Shown piece by piece: positions 1-6,959 of a stretch of DNA of 12,500 bases. The position numbers and the translations under genes were made by a program. Each line of letters starts with the position of its first letter. Position 1 is the first letter of the stretch. This DNA comes from Stramonita haemastoma. Its lineage: Eukaryota; Mollusca; Gastropoda; Neogastropoda; Muricidae. Below the pieces are notes generated by a model that saw only the letters and a list, made by a program, of their open reading frames with translations, was not told the DNA's origin and did no database searches. The stretch is from the NCBI GenBank assembly GCA_030674155.1, contig CM060318.1:1886659-1899158 (forward strand). The letters run 5' to 3'.

Positions 1-43
1 CACGCGCGCGCACACACAGACACACACACGCACGCACAGACAG

Positions 44-113
<70 letters not shown>

Positions 114-193
114 TCACGCGCGCGCGTAGGCACTCACAGACACACAGACACAGACACACCACCGACACACAGACACAGACACAGACACACACC

Positions 194-254
<61 letters not shown>
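1..254. repeat. CA-rich compound microsatellite
   Basis: Mostly (CA)n with interspersed CG, GACA and TACA variants and one long pure CA block at about 196-254. The open frames through it (alternating Cys-Val on one strand, Thr-His on the other) are products of the dinucleotide repeat and not genes. The run continues off the left edge of the window. Confidence 0.97.
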
Positions 255-256
<2 letters not shown>

Positions 257-470
257 TGTTCCATTAGCACTCTCCTGTAGCATAATCATGTGATGCCATT
301 CAACAGACTGCATTTCCATGGCAGGACCATTCGCCCCCCTCCCCCCCCCTTGTTTCTTCAGAACAGCTGTGTATGATCTTCCATAGTTTGGATCATAGCA
401 ATCTTCCTCGTTTTACTGTTATATTAATTATACTGTGATTTGTTAATGTGAATAGACATTATATCGAAGC

Positions 471-471
<1 letters not shown>
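255..471. other. Unique spacer without recognised gene
   Basis: Ordinary mixed-composition sequence with a short interrupted C run at 333-349. I see no coding potential or conserved RNA signal. If the iRhom gene on the minus strand continues here, this would be intron. Confidence 0.6.

Positions 472-533
<62 letters not shown>
472..533. repeat. (CA)n microsatellite
   Basis: About 31 uninterrupted CA units, followed to about 583 by degenerate CA-rich sequence with repeated 'actatcac' motifs. Confidence 0.97.
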
Positions 534-535
<2 letters not shown>

Positions 536-636
536 TCACGCACGCACGTACACACAGGCACACACACACTATCACACACTATCCTCATCATCACCCTCCT
601 ACTCCGTGTCTGCCCAAGTAGCCCCCCAGCCAGTTG

Positions 637-1000
637 CTGTGTTGTTTCATCAGCCAAGGTGATGTTAGATAGATACCTGAGAGCAGAGGTACTTGTCTGA
701 GTGGAACCTGTGTTGTTTCAGCAGCCAAGGTGCTGTTAGATAGATCAGATACCTGAGAGCAGAGGTACTTGTCTGAGTGGAACCTGTGTTGTTTCAGCAG
801 CCAAGGTGCTGTTAGATCAGATACCTGAGAGCAGAGGTACTTGTCTGAGTGGAACCTGTGTTGTTTCAGCAGCCAAGGTGCTGTTAGATCAGATACCTGA
901 GAGCAGAGGTACTTGTCTGAGTGGAACCTGTATTGTTTCATCAGCCAAGGTGCTGTTAATTAGTTAGATACCCGAGAGCAGAGGTACTTGTGTGAGGGAA
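637..1000 (-). repeat. Tandem array of iRhom exon-end plus 5' splice-site copies
   Basis: Five units with spacings of 76, 72, 72 and 75 bp lie in the intron directly downstream (minus strand) of the iRhom exon; the genuine exon end lies 64 bp beyond the last. Each unit holds a near copy of the exon's last 30 bases, which encode FHSDKYLCSQ where the exon has FHFDKYLCSQ (28 of 30 bases identical), then CAG|GTATCT, then ~42 bases of intron-like sequence with a CTAAC motif. Donor-like GT dinucleotides fall at 675-676, 751-752, 823-824, 895-896 and 970-971. The unit nearest the exon has CGG|GT instead of CAG|GT and a shortened exon-like part. The 72-bp units keep one frame open as 24-residue repeats. 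Duplication of the exon/intron boundary is the direct reading; use of these sites in splicing is unproven. Confidence 0.9.
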
Positions 1001-1033
1001 GCAAGGTGCTGGCTGTGAGTGAGTTAGCTAGCT

Positions 1034-1035
1034 AC
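1034..1035 (-). promoter_or_regulatory. 5' splice site of the iRhom exon
   Basis: On the minus strand the exon ends CAG|GTAGCT. The family continues after this point with Val-His/Xaa-Cys, whereas reading through here gives V-A-S-stop, so homology ends exactly at the GT. By eye this site matches the metazoan donor consensus at 7 of 9 positions, the same as the copies in the neighbouring array. Confidence 0.88.
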
Positions 1036-1206
1036 CTGAGAGCAGAGGTACTTGTCGAAGTGGAAGTGGCCCCTGATGAGGTCGCAGTGCTCGTTGGTGG
1101 TGATCCAGCACTCGCCCTTGATGCCGAAGCAGCAGGGTCGGCCCAGCAGCTCGCAGGCCATGTGGCGGTCACCCTTGCCCACCGACTTCGGGTCAGGCTT
1201 GCGTGT
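1036..1206 (-). CDS. iRhom (inactive rhomboid) internal exon, cysteine-rich domain
   Basis: The minus strand encodes 57 residues with GRPCCFGIKGECWITT, EHCDLIRGHFH and DKYLCSQ in order. These match the iRhom homology domain of RHBDF1/RHBDF2, where the family reads GRPCCIGTKG..., then YCDFMRGYFHEE and LCSQVHC. That part of iRhom is the Cys-rich luminal/extracellular loop before the second membrane segment. iRhoms are catalytically dead relatives of rhomboid proteases that bind and traffic ADAM17 and regulate EGF-family signalling. Five cysteines are present at family-like spacing. The exon runs from an AG at 1207-1208 to a GT at 1034-1035, is 171 bases and phase 0 at both ends, and is GC-rich at third positions, unlike its surroundings. 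No other exon of the gene is recognisable in the window, so both introns are long or other exons lie outside. RHBDF1 versus RHBDF2 cannot be decided; invertebrates often have one copy. The acceptor is less certain than the donor. Confidence 0.9.
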
Positions 1207-1280
1207 CTCCAGACACACAGTGGGGGGGGGGGGGGGGGGGGGGGGTTCAACAAGGGAACAGGTTGTTATTTTTAGGTTAG
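1207..1280 (-). promoter_or_regulatory. 3' splice-site region: branch motif, C tract, AG
   Basis: Read on the minus strand: a CTAAC motif (1276-1280), then a 24-base C run (1222-1245), then ACTGTGTGTCTGGAG ending in the AG at 1207-1208. There is no other AG on this strand between 1209 and 1304, so the scanning distance is free of competing sites. The C run would serve as the polypyrimidine tract. The assignment rests on these signals and on the frame; no transcript is available. Confidence 0.6.
1222..1245. repeat. Poly-G/poly-C run of 24
   Basis: Uninterrupted G run on the plus strand, 15 bases upstream of the predicted iRhom exon start in the gene's direction. Mononucleotide runs of this length are highly mutable and also prone to assembly length error. 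Confidence 0.95.
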
Positions 1281-1330
1281 TTCAGAACAACGTGGCACCA
1301 ATATCTATTCATTTCTTTCTTTTTTTTTTA

Positions 1331-1510
1331 ATGTCGAGAATAATGGAATAAGTCTTCACGTGCTTTTTTTTGTTTTACCAACAAACAATGGCCTACTCTT
1401 CCAAAAAGCGGAACAGGTTGTGACGTGTACGCAAGATGTTCTGCGTGGTTTTGCACATGTACACGGGGCCTCGGTTTATAGTCTCATCCGAACGACTTTT
1501 GGGGAGAGTG
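1331..1510 (-). mobile_element. SINE-like core, copy A
   Basis: Shares with copies C and E and the plus-strand copy near 12.1 kb the series 'ataatggaataag', 'aatggcctactctt', 'gcggaacagg', 'atgttctgcg' and 'cggtttatagtctcatccg'. The reverse complement begins with a GATGAGACTATAAACC-type motif that I associate with SINE cores dispersed in molluscan genomes, so the element's sense is probably minus. No tRNA-like head is seen next to it. It is followed by a GA microsatellite. Confidence 0.7.
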
Positions 1511-1534
1511 GAGGGCGCATTTATGTGTATGTAG

Positions 1535-1535
<1 letters not shown>

Positions 1536-1626
<91 letters not shown>
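1536..1626. repeat. (GA)n microsatellite
   Basis: About 45 uninterrupted GA units between SINE-like copies A and B. The Arg-Glu repeat frame through it is not a gene. Confidence 0.97.
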
Positions 1627-1630
<4 letters not shown>

Positions 1631-1636
1631 ATTATT

Positions 1637-1780
1637 TTAAAAAATTTATTTCGAGGATAATGGAATAGGCAATCATGTGCTTTTTCATCCAGTCACCGAG
1701 TGTATGGGAATTTCATTAATTTTGTCATCCGTTCCTCTCTGTACACAATGGCCTAATCTTCTAAAAGACAGAAAGGGCTT
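1637..1780 (-). mobile_element. SINE-like core, copy B (partial)
   Basis: Contains 'cgaggataatggaatag', 'aatcatgtgc', 'catccagtcaccg' and 'acaatggcctaatctt', in the same order as copies C and E. The portion equivalent to 'atgttctgcg...gtctcatccg' is missing, so this copy is truncated. A (TTTA)n stretch at about 1783-1815 follows. Confidence 0.65.
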
Positions 1781-1814
1781 TCATTTATTTTATTTATTTA
1801 TTTATTTATTTTAT

Positions 1815-2088
<274 letters not shown>

Positions 2089-2102
2089 CAAATCAAATCA
2101 AA

Positions 2103-2165
2103 ATTTAATTTCCAGATGGTCTATTGAGTAAGCAATAAAGTTGCTTTTTTTCATCAAGCCATCTA
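2103..2165 (-). mobile_element. SINE-like core, copy D (short fragment)
   Basis: Weak match to the 'ataatggaataagcaat...tgctttttttcatc' segment of the other copies; only about 60 bases are recognisable. Confidence 0.4.
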
Positions 2166-2185
2166 TCTAGCAAAAAAAAAGAAAA

Positions 2186-2187
<2 letters not shown>

Positions 2188-2257
<70 letters not shown>

Positions 2258-2274
2258 TGATTGATTGATTGATT
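2188..2274. repeat. (GA)n with (TGAT)n edge
   Basis: GA units with one interruption to about 2257, then four TGAT units leading straight into SINE-like copy E. Confidence 0.95.
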
Positions 2275-2489
2275 TATTCTTTTATATCGCAGATAATGGA
2301 ATAAGCACTCTTGTGCTTTTTTTTCATCCAGTCCCCGTGTGTATGCAGTTTTGTAAATGTCGTCTGTTCCCACCGGCACACGATGGCCTACTCTTAGGAA
2401 AAGCGGAACAGGATTTAAGGTGTGCACAAGGTGTTCTGCGTGCGTTCACACACGGGGCCTTGGTTTAAAGTCTCATCGGAAGATCTTAC

Positions 2490-2490
<1 letters not shown>
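2275..2490 (-). mobile_element. SINE-like core, copy E (most complete)
   Basis: The longest copy in the window, running from 'tatatcgcagataatgg' through 'cacacgatggcctactctt', 'gcggaacagg', 'aggtgttctgcgtgcg', 'cggggccttggttt' and 'gtctcatcgg'. It is bounded by TGAT/GA repeats on the left and a GA run on the right. Its reverse complement matches the plus-strand copy at 12015-12145 over about 110 bases. Confidence 0.75.

Positions 2491-2491
<1 letters not shown>

Positions 2492-2566
<75 letters not shown>
2492..2566. repeat. (GA)n followed by G11
   Basis: About 32 GA units ending in 11 G. This closes the alternating SINE-core and GA block that starts near 1330. Confidence 0.96.
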
Positions 2567-2567
<1 letters not shown>

Positions 2568-2759
2568 AAGTGAGTTTATACCGGTAAAAAGCTTAGTGGC
2601 ATTGTGAAACCGGCTTTAAAGCCCTAACAGATTTTTTCTGTATGAAATACAGGCCGATTTACCCTAGAAACCTATGAAAAAGGGATTCAGACAGGGGCCT
2701 GTACGTTCTCTGCTATGCCACAATAAATGCTCGCCTAGAAATGGGGAGAGAGTCGAGGG
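2567..2759. other. Unique spacer
   Basis: Mixed sequence with no recognised gene. A short palindromic patch, 'ggctttaaagcc', lies at about 2612-2623. Confidence 0.5.
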
Positions 2760-2840
2760 GTAGAATAGCAATGAGGTTAGAATGTCCGACACACAGTCTG
2801 TCAGTAAAGGAAGGTGCGGGTTCGATTTTCCCTTGAGGTT
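2760..2840 (+). mobile_element. tRNA-derived SINE head
   Basis: Contains an A-box-like TAGCAATGAGGTT (2766-2778) followed by AGAATGTCCGAC, and about 45 bases later a B-box GGTTCGATT (2819-2827). The order and spacing are those of a tRNA gene's internal RNA polymerase III promoter, and the stretch between resembles D-loop, anticodon arm and variable region. No closed acceptor stem or CCA-side match is evident, so this reads as a decayed tRNA-derived SINE head and not a functional tRNA. The extent of its tail is unclear. Confidence 0.65.
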
Positions 2841-3282
2841 CACATTGGAACCGACTCTCATCTCCGGAGGGTGCTCAGGCAGAACTGTTGAGCTGTAGTA
2901 GAAGAGTAGGCCATGCGGCAGTTAGGCTGGCAGGTGGCGTGAACAGCCTCAGCAGAGCACAGCTGCACCTAGCTCACTGCCTGCACAGGGGAGAAAGGGA
3001 GGCATGGCTGGCTGGCTGCAGGCTCTGCCGGAAAAATTCCCTGCAGTGACCGGGACTCAGTGGCTGAAGACAGACACTCCGAGTTCAAACTGGCACACAG
3101 CGATTTCTGGACTGCCAGGATTGATCCTATTATTTACTGTGTTCTGGTGTCCGCTCGGTAAGGTAGAATAGGTGATAACAAGCCTGTCTGTAGGCTTCTT
3201 AAATCAATCATGTACTTTCAGAAAGTAGTTTTTGCTTTGAGGTCTCAAATAAAGAAAAGGAAAAAGAACTTTGACGAAGATA
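2841..3282. other. Unique sequence without recognised gene
   Basis: May include the body of the SINE whose head lies just upstream. I looked on both strands for iRhom exons and for retrotransposon motifs and saw neither. CAG/CTG-rich patches occur at 2930-3020. Confidence 0.5.
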
Positions 3283-3480
3283 GTTTCAAACCATATAGGC
3301 CTACTTCATGATGCAGTTTCAAACCATAAACTTCATGATGTAGTTGCAAACCATAAACTTCATGATGTAGTTTCAAACCATAAACTTCATGATGCAGTTT
3401 CAAACCATAAACTTCATGATGTAGTTGCAAACCATAAACTCCATGAAGTAGTTTCAAACCATATACTTCATGATGCAGTC
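3283..3480. repeat. 27-bp minisatellite, seven copies
   Basis: Unit starts ('cttcatgatg' or variant) fall at 3304, 3331, 3358, 3385, 3412, 3439 and 3466, exactly 27 bp apart. Variation is a few point changes (gcag/gtag, tttc/ttgc). Because 27 is a multiple of 3 the unit reads open on both strands as nine-residue repeats: HDAVSNHKL on plus and HHEVYGLKL on minus. No start context, splice signals or known protein family support coding. Confidence 0.95.
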
Positions 3481-3673
3481 ACAGGTATTTGACTACAGCA
3501 GTCTACAGCCCCTGACCGGACTGATCCCATGACTTACAGGCCAGTCAACTATGGAGTCTGGCCACTTGTAGGGTTCGGCTGAAGCAGGTTTGGTGCAAAA
3601 TCTGAAAGCAGAGAACACACAGTCACCATCACCACCATCACCACCATCATCAACACTGCACTATGCATTATGC

Positions 3674-3922
3674 ATGGTCATATGGCTAGCCACACTAGCT
3701 GTGTGTATGTCTGTGCGAGCAGGAGCAAATGTGTTTTATGATGATTATAATATGACTGTGCACACAGGCATCAAATGTGTATTTTCCTCCTCCAAAACTT
3801 TTAACATCGGTCCATTTTTTGTACGCTGCACAGAGGCCACAATTTCCATTGCTGGAAACGTGTGGTATTGGTCACGATTTAATTTCTGTATAGTAACACG
3901 ACTTTGTCACTGTAAGCTCTAA
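3674..3922 (+). CDS. Uncertain small ORF with signal-peptide-like start
   Basis: From the ATG at 3674 to the TAA at 3920-3922 the frame encodes 82 residues. The first ~18 (MVIWLATLAVCMSVRAGA) form a hydrophobic stretch with a small-residue AxA-like end, like a secretory signal peptide. The remaining ~64 residues contain five cysteines, two of them in a C-H-C near the end, and no motif I recognise. The frame is open further upstream through a (CAC/CAT)n patch at about 3628-3655 with no earlier ATG. An 82-residue ORF in AT-rich intergenic DNA can occur by chance, and no promoter or polyadenylation signal is evident. It is listed so that it can be tested. Confidence 0.2.
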   Translation: MVIWLATLAVCMSVRAGANVFYDDYNMTVHTGIKCVFSSSKTFNIGPFFVRCTEATISIAGNVWYWSRFNFCIVTRLCHCKL

Positions 3923-3989
3923 TTTTCACAGCATTTTCTCTGACATCACTAAAAATTGTGTATATAGTACTGGTCATAAATTTATTGCC

Positions 3990-4560
3990 TCGAACTTGCA
4001 GAACATGAATATTTGAAATTTCGAACGAATTCTAGATCTCTTCCATCGATATTCTGAGGGGTGACTGTACCATTATTGTGCATCACTTTGGTCTTTTCAG
4101 CATTGAATTTAAGGCCAGCAGTTATGCCATCTGCATCTACTGTGAAGAGAATTCTTCCCATGCTGTGATACCATTGGCCTTTAGTGCTGTATTATCAGTG
4201 TTCCCGAGGTTGGGGATGTTTCTGCCTCCTATATTAATGCTCCAAAAATTTTTTTTCATCTTCGTCCGCCTCTCATCATCATTTGTGTATATCATTCTGC
4301 TAAAAAGGATGTGGGATAATATGCAGCCCTGACGGACTCCTTTTTATATCAATGAAGTAGGGGTGCTCGCCATTCCATCGGATGGTTGCCTTCTGATTTG
4401 AATACAGATTTGCTATGAGCAGGATCAGATGCTGTGGAAAGCCCGTTTCTAACATTCATTTGTCTGACTGCAGTATATGAACACATAATCTTCAATGTTT
4501 CCAGTTTTCTCTAATAGTATATGAAGCACACAAACCACGCCTGTTGTTCCTCTTCTACAT
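3990..4560 (-). pseudogene. Decayed RTE-like non-LTR reverse transcriptase
   Basis: On the minus strand, in order: a frame with LLIANLYSNQKATIRWNGE (about 4360-4420), then in another frame GVRQGCILSHILF (about 4300-4340), INIGGRNIPNLGNTDNTAL (about 4187-4245), then a third frame with GLKFNAEKTKVM (about 4080-4115) and FVRNFKYS (about 4010). These correspond to the reverse-transcriptase blocks of RTE-type elements: LI..LY..Q.A, GV+QGC.LSP..FN, GG..I.NL.YADD.AL, GL..N..KTK, and F.YLG. The catalytic YADD is replaced by NTDN and the frame breaks at least twice, so it is dead. A possible earlier block lies at 4500-4560 but is badly eroded. It is unrelated to the two other retrotransposon pieces further right. 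Confidence 0.8.
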
Positions 4561-4928
4561 CTAGATCTTATCATATATGCTACCTGTGAATGCTATATTG
4601 ATCATATTCTTAAATCATATCGTAACTCTTTAGATAATCTGATCTGGCTGCTTCAAAGGCCTTGTATTCCGAGTTAAATGCAATAGCTTTTATAGTGTTT
4701 GGAAAATTTACACATTGTAGATTTTCTCAAATGGCACTGAAGGCTCCCTACTACCAAATAAAACACACAGCACCCGCTTTTAAAGCCGTGCTTTACTAGC
4801 TTTAAGTTATCTGTGAGTGCACTACCGAGGCCAGCTTTTACATACAAAGAGAAAACAAGTTTCATGCTTCACGCCACTTTTTCAAATTCTGTCTGTTCGC
4901 TCCCAAGTTCTAGAAAAAGTTATCCCTG
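4561..4928. other. Sequence with no clear feature
   Basis: Could contain further eroded 5' parts of the retrotransposon copy to its left, since that element reads right to left, but I cannot identify motifs. A short minus-strand ORF here has no recognisable character. Confidence 0.4.
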
Positions 4929-5293
4929 ATTCATCTGACTCGACGCTGTAACTGACAACAGCACAGGACAGTCATAGTCACAGAGCATCTGACACGACAC
5001 TGTAACTGACAACAGCACAGTACAGTCAGACTCGGAGCATCTGACACGACACTGTAACTGACAACAGCACAGTACAGTCACAGAGCATCTGACATGACAC
5101 TGTAACTGACAACAGCATAGTACAGTCACAGTCACAGAGCATCTGACACGACACTGTAACTGACAACAGCACAGGACAGTCAGACTCAGAGCATCTGACA
5201 CGACACTGTAACTGACAACAGCACAGGATAGTCACAGAGCATCTGACACGACACTGTAACTGACAACAGCACAGGATAGTCACAGACTCGGAG
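4929..5293. repeat. ~50-bp minisatellite with 54-52-48 higher-order repeat
   Basis: Seven copies share 'tgtaactgacaacagca', starting at 4947, 5001, 5053, 5101, 5155, 5207 and 5255. Spacings are 54, 52, 48, 54, 52, 48, so the array is two rounds of a 154-bp three-monomer unit. Monomer types differ in the linker: 'cagtcatagtcacagagc' or 'cagtcacagtcacagagc' (54), 'cagtcagactcggagc' or its 'cagagc' form (52), and 'agtcacagagc' (48). Minus-strand ORFs rich in CCCQLQC-type repeats are by-products: neither 52 nor 154 is a multiple of 3, so the frame rotates. Confidence 0.93.
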
Positions 5294-5412
5294 CAAAGGG
5301 AAGGAAGGGCAGTAACTCACGAGGGGTCCTGTCCACACACTGATCCGGATATTCTGCCCCCACGACCCGTGTTGTTTGGCACCATTTCTTCCATGTGGAC
5401 AGTATGTCCTAG
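5294..5412. other. Short unique spacer between two minisatellites
   Basis: About 120 bases of non-repetitive sequence separating two unrelated tandem arrays. No gene seen. Confidence 0.6.
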
Positions 5413-6272
5413 CGCACAGACAGATATTCCATACTTATCATCTGTTTGCACCACAGCCACATCTACATAGATATATCCCATACTTTGCACCACAGCCACA
5501 TCTACACAGATATATTCCATACTTTGCACCACAGCCACATCTACACAGATATATCCCATACTTTGTACCACAGCCACATCTACACAGATATATCCCATAC
5601 TTTGTACCACAGCCACATCTACACAGATATATCCCATACTTTGTACCACAGCCACATCTACACAGATAATTATATATTCCATACTTTGCACCACAGCCAC
5701 ATCTACACAGATATATCCCATACTTTGTACCACAGCCACATCTACACAGACAGATATTCCATACTTATCATCTGTTTGCACCCCAGCCACATCTACACAG
5801 ATATATCCCATACTTTGCACCACAGCCACATCTACACAGACATATATTCCATACTTTGTACCACAGCCACATCTACACAGATAATTATATATTCCATACT
5901 TTGCACCACAGCCACATCTACACAGACATATATTCCATACTTTGTACCACAGCCACATCTACACAGATATATATTCCATACTTATCAGCTGTTTGCACCA
6001 CAACCACATCTACACAGATATATTCCATACTTTGCACCACAGCCACATCTACACAGACATATATTCCATACTTTGCACCACAGCCACACCTACACAGACA
6101 TATATTCCATACTTTGCACCACAGCCACATCTACACAGATAATTATATATTCCATACTTTGCACCACAGCCACATCTACACAGATAATTATATATTCCAT
6201 ACTTTGCACCACAGCCACATCTACACAGATATATATTCCATACTTATCGTCTGTTTGCACCACAGCAGCCTT
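5413..6272. repeat. Minisatellite of ~20 units in four length classes
   Basis: The unit core is 'ccacagccacatctacacag' plus a variable part ending 'ccatactttg(c/t)a'. Starts of 'atctac' fall at 5461, 5500, 5539, 5578, 5617, 5656, 5701, 5740, 5791, 5830, 5871, 5916, 5957, 6008, 6047, 6088, 6129, 6174 and 6219. Spacings are therefore only 39, 41, 45 or 51. The 45 class carries 'ataattatatattcc', the 41 class 'acatatattcc' and the 51 class a ten-base insert making 'acttatcatctgtttgcacc'. A 51-type unit also opens and closes the array. Long ORFs run through it in several frames on both strands because the unit lacks stops; the 41-bp units shift frame, so no single repeat protein is maintained. 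Confidence 0.95.
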
Positions 6273-6626
6273 CTTTCTTTATTATTTTTTTTACGAAAGC
6301 TAGCGACAAGGTCCCATAATGACTGCTTAATCACAGTAAAGACACACTACACACCAATTGGATTCTTTTCATCTCAGAAAGGTTATGCACACCTTGGCTA
6401 TTGTCAAAAGTAAGCACAGCCACAGCCAGGCAGTATACCACAGGCTTACAGCTATGCTGAACCACAGACTACAGACCTAGGGAAAGACCACATTGATACA
6501 GACGTTTTTTGTCACACCAGAGGAGGAACAGCCTACAGGTTACAGCATTGTGCTCGTGAAGACGACCTGGGATAAAGCCACTACTGAAGCGCCCCTTCAA
6601 GGGGATTTTTCCTCTGGAGTTAACGT
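6273..6626. other. Unique spacer with a small hairpin
   Basis: No gene recognised. At about 6592-6605 'ccccttcaagggg' can pair on itself and is followed by a T run. In this eukaryotic context that is not evidence of a bacterial-type terminator; it may be an eroded repeat end. Confidence 0.45.
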
Positions 6627-6680
6627 CATAGTCTAGTGGTTAATGCAAGGATATTGGGCGAAACCTGCAAATGAGAGTGA
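6627..6680 (+). mobile_element. Possible tRNA-derived SINE remnant (A box only)
   Basis: 'catagtctagtggttaatgc' (6627-6646) resembles the 5' half of a tRNA with its D-arm/A box. The expected GGTTCGA B box is not found 30-60 bases downstream, so if this is a SINE head it is inactive and partial. Confidence 0.35.
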
Positions 6681-6959
6681 CAGCATGCTTCTTAGCATAC
6701 ACATACTTTGGACCCTCCTGAACAATACTGGCATAGGAAACACCATGTTGTCCATCTGTTTCTCCACTTTAAAATGCTATCATGCAGACATGCTTTATGA
6801 GTGATTATAAATATAAAGCCAAAGAGGTGTTCCTTGTTTGTTTGCTTGTTTTTTCTCCTGAGTTTATTAATTAATTAACTGATTAATGCCAGAGGGTGAT
6901 TGAGACAATGATACCACTTATTATAGACCAAATATAACCTTCTTCTCCCTCCCAACTGA
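6681..6959. other. Unique AT-rich spacer
   Basis: No gene recognised on either strand. Homopolymer and TTAA-rich patches lie near 6840-6880. Confidence 0.5.

Noticed and set aside
591..941. 116-residue minus-strand ORF as a real repeat protein (24-residue repeats)
   Set aside because: It is produced by the 72-bp donor array. The repeated FHSDKYLCSQ is the copied exon end, and the rest is intron-derived sequence carrying splice signals.
988..1275. Plus-strand ORF of 95 residues across the iRhom exon
   Set aside because: It is the antisense shadow of the minus-strand exon. Its composition (Ala/Val-rich, poly-Gly from the G run) is explained by the exon's GC-rich codons, while the minus strand has clear family motifs.
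2766..2840. Functional tRNA gene
   Set aside because: A and B boxes are present but no closing acceptor stem or intact anticodon arm can be drawn, and the sequence is longer and more degenerate than a tRNA; a SINE head fits better.
2841..3240. A further iRhom exon upstream on the minus strand
   Set aside because: Searched by eye for the Cys-rich motifs that precede the identified exon in the family and found none. The open stretches here have no matching spacing of cysteines.
4078..4332. 84-residue plus-strand ORF with hydrophobic segments
   Set aside because: It is antisense to the reverse-transcriptase blocks (GVRQGC, GGRN, GLKFNAEKTK) that are clear on the minus strand.
4920..5283. Cysteine-rich minus-strand ORFs (CCCQLQC repeats) as a secreted Cys-rich protein
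   Set aside because: Two overlapping frames show the same repeat in turn because 52-bp units and the 154-bp higher-order unit are not multiples of three. There is no signal peptide; it is a minisatellite artefact.
5413..6272. CRISPR array
   Set aside because: Repeats are directly tandem with near-identical 'spacers', there are no cas genes, and the context is a eukaryotic genome. It is a minisatellite.
5446..6303. 285-residue ORF of IYTDISHTLYHSH-type repeats as a gene
   Set aside because: All frames of the minisatellite lack stops, several frames on both strands are equally open, and 41-bp units shift the frame. No start context or family match.
6590..6612. Rho-independent terminator (hairpin plus T run)
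   Set aside because: Only a short stem with no bacterial gene upstream. The surrounding features are eukaryotic.
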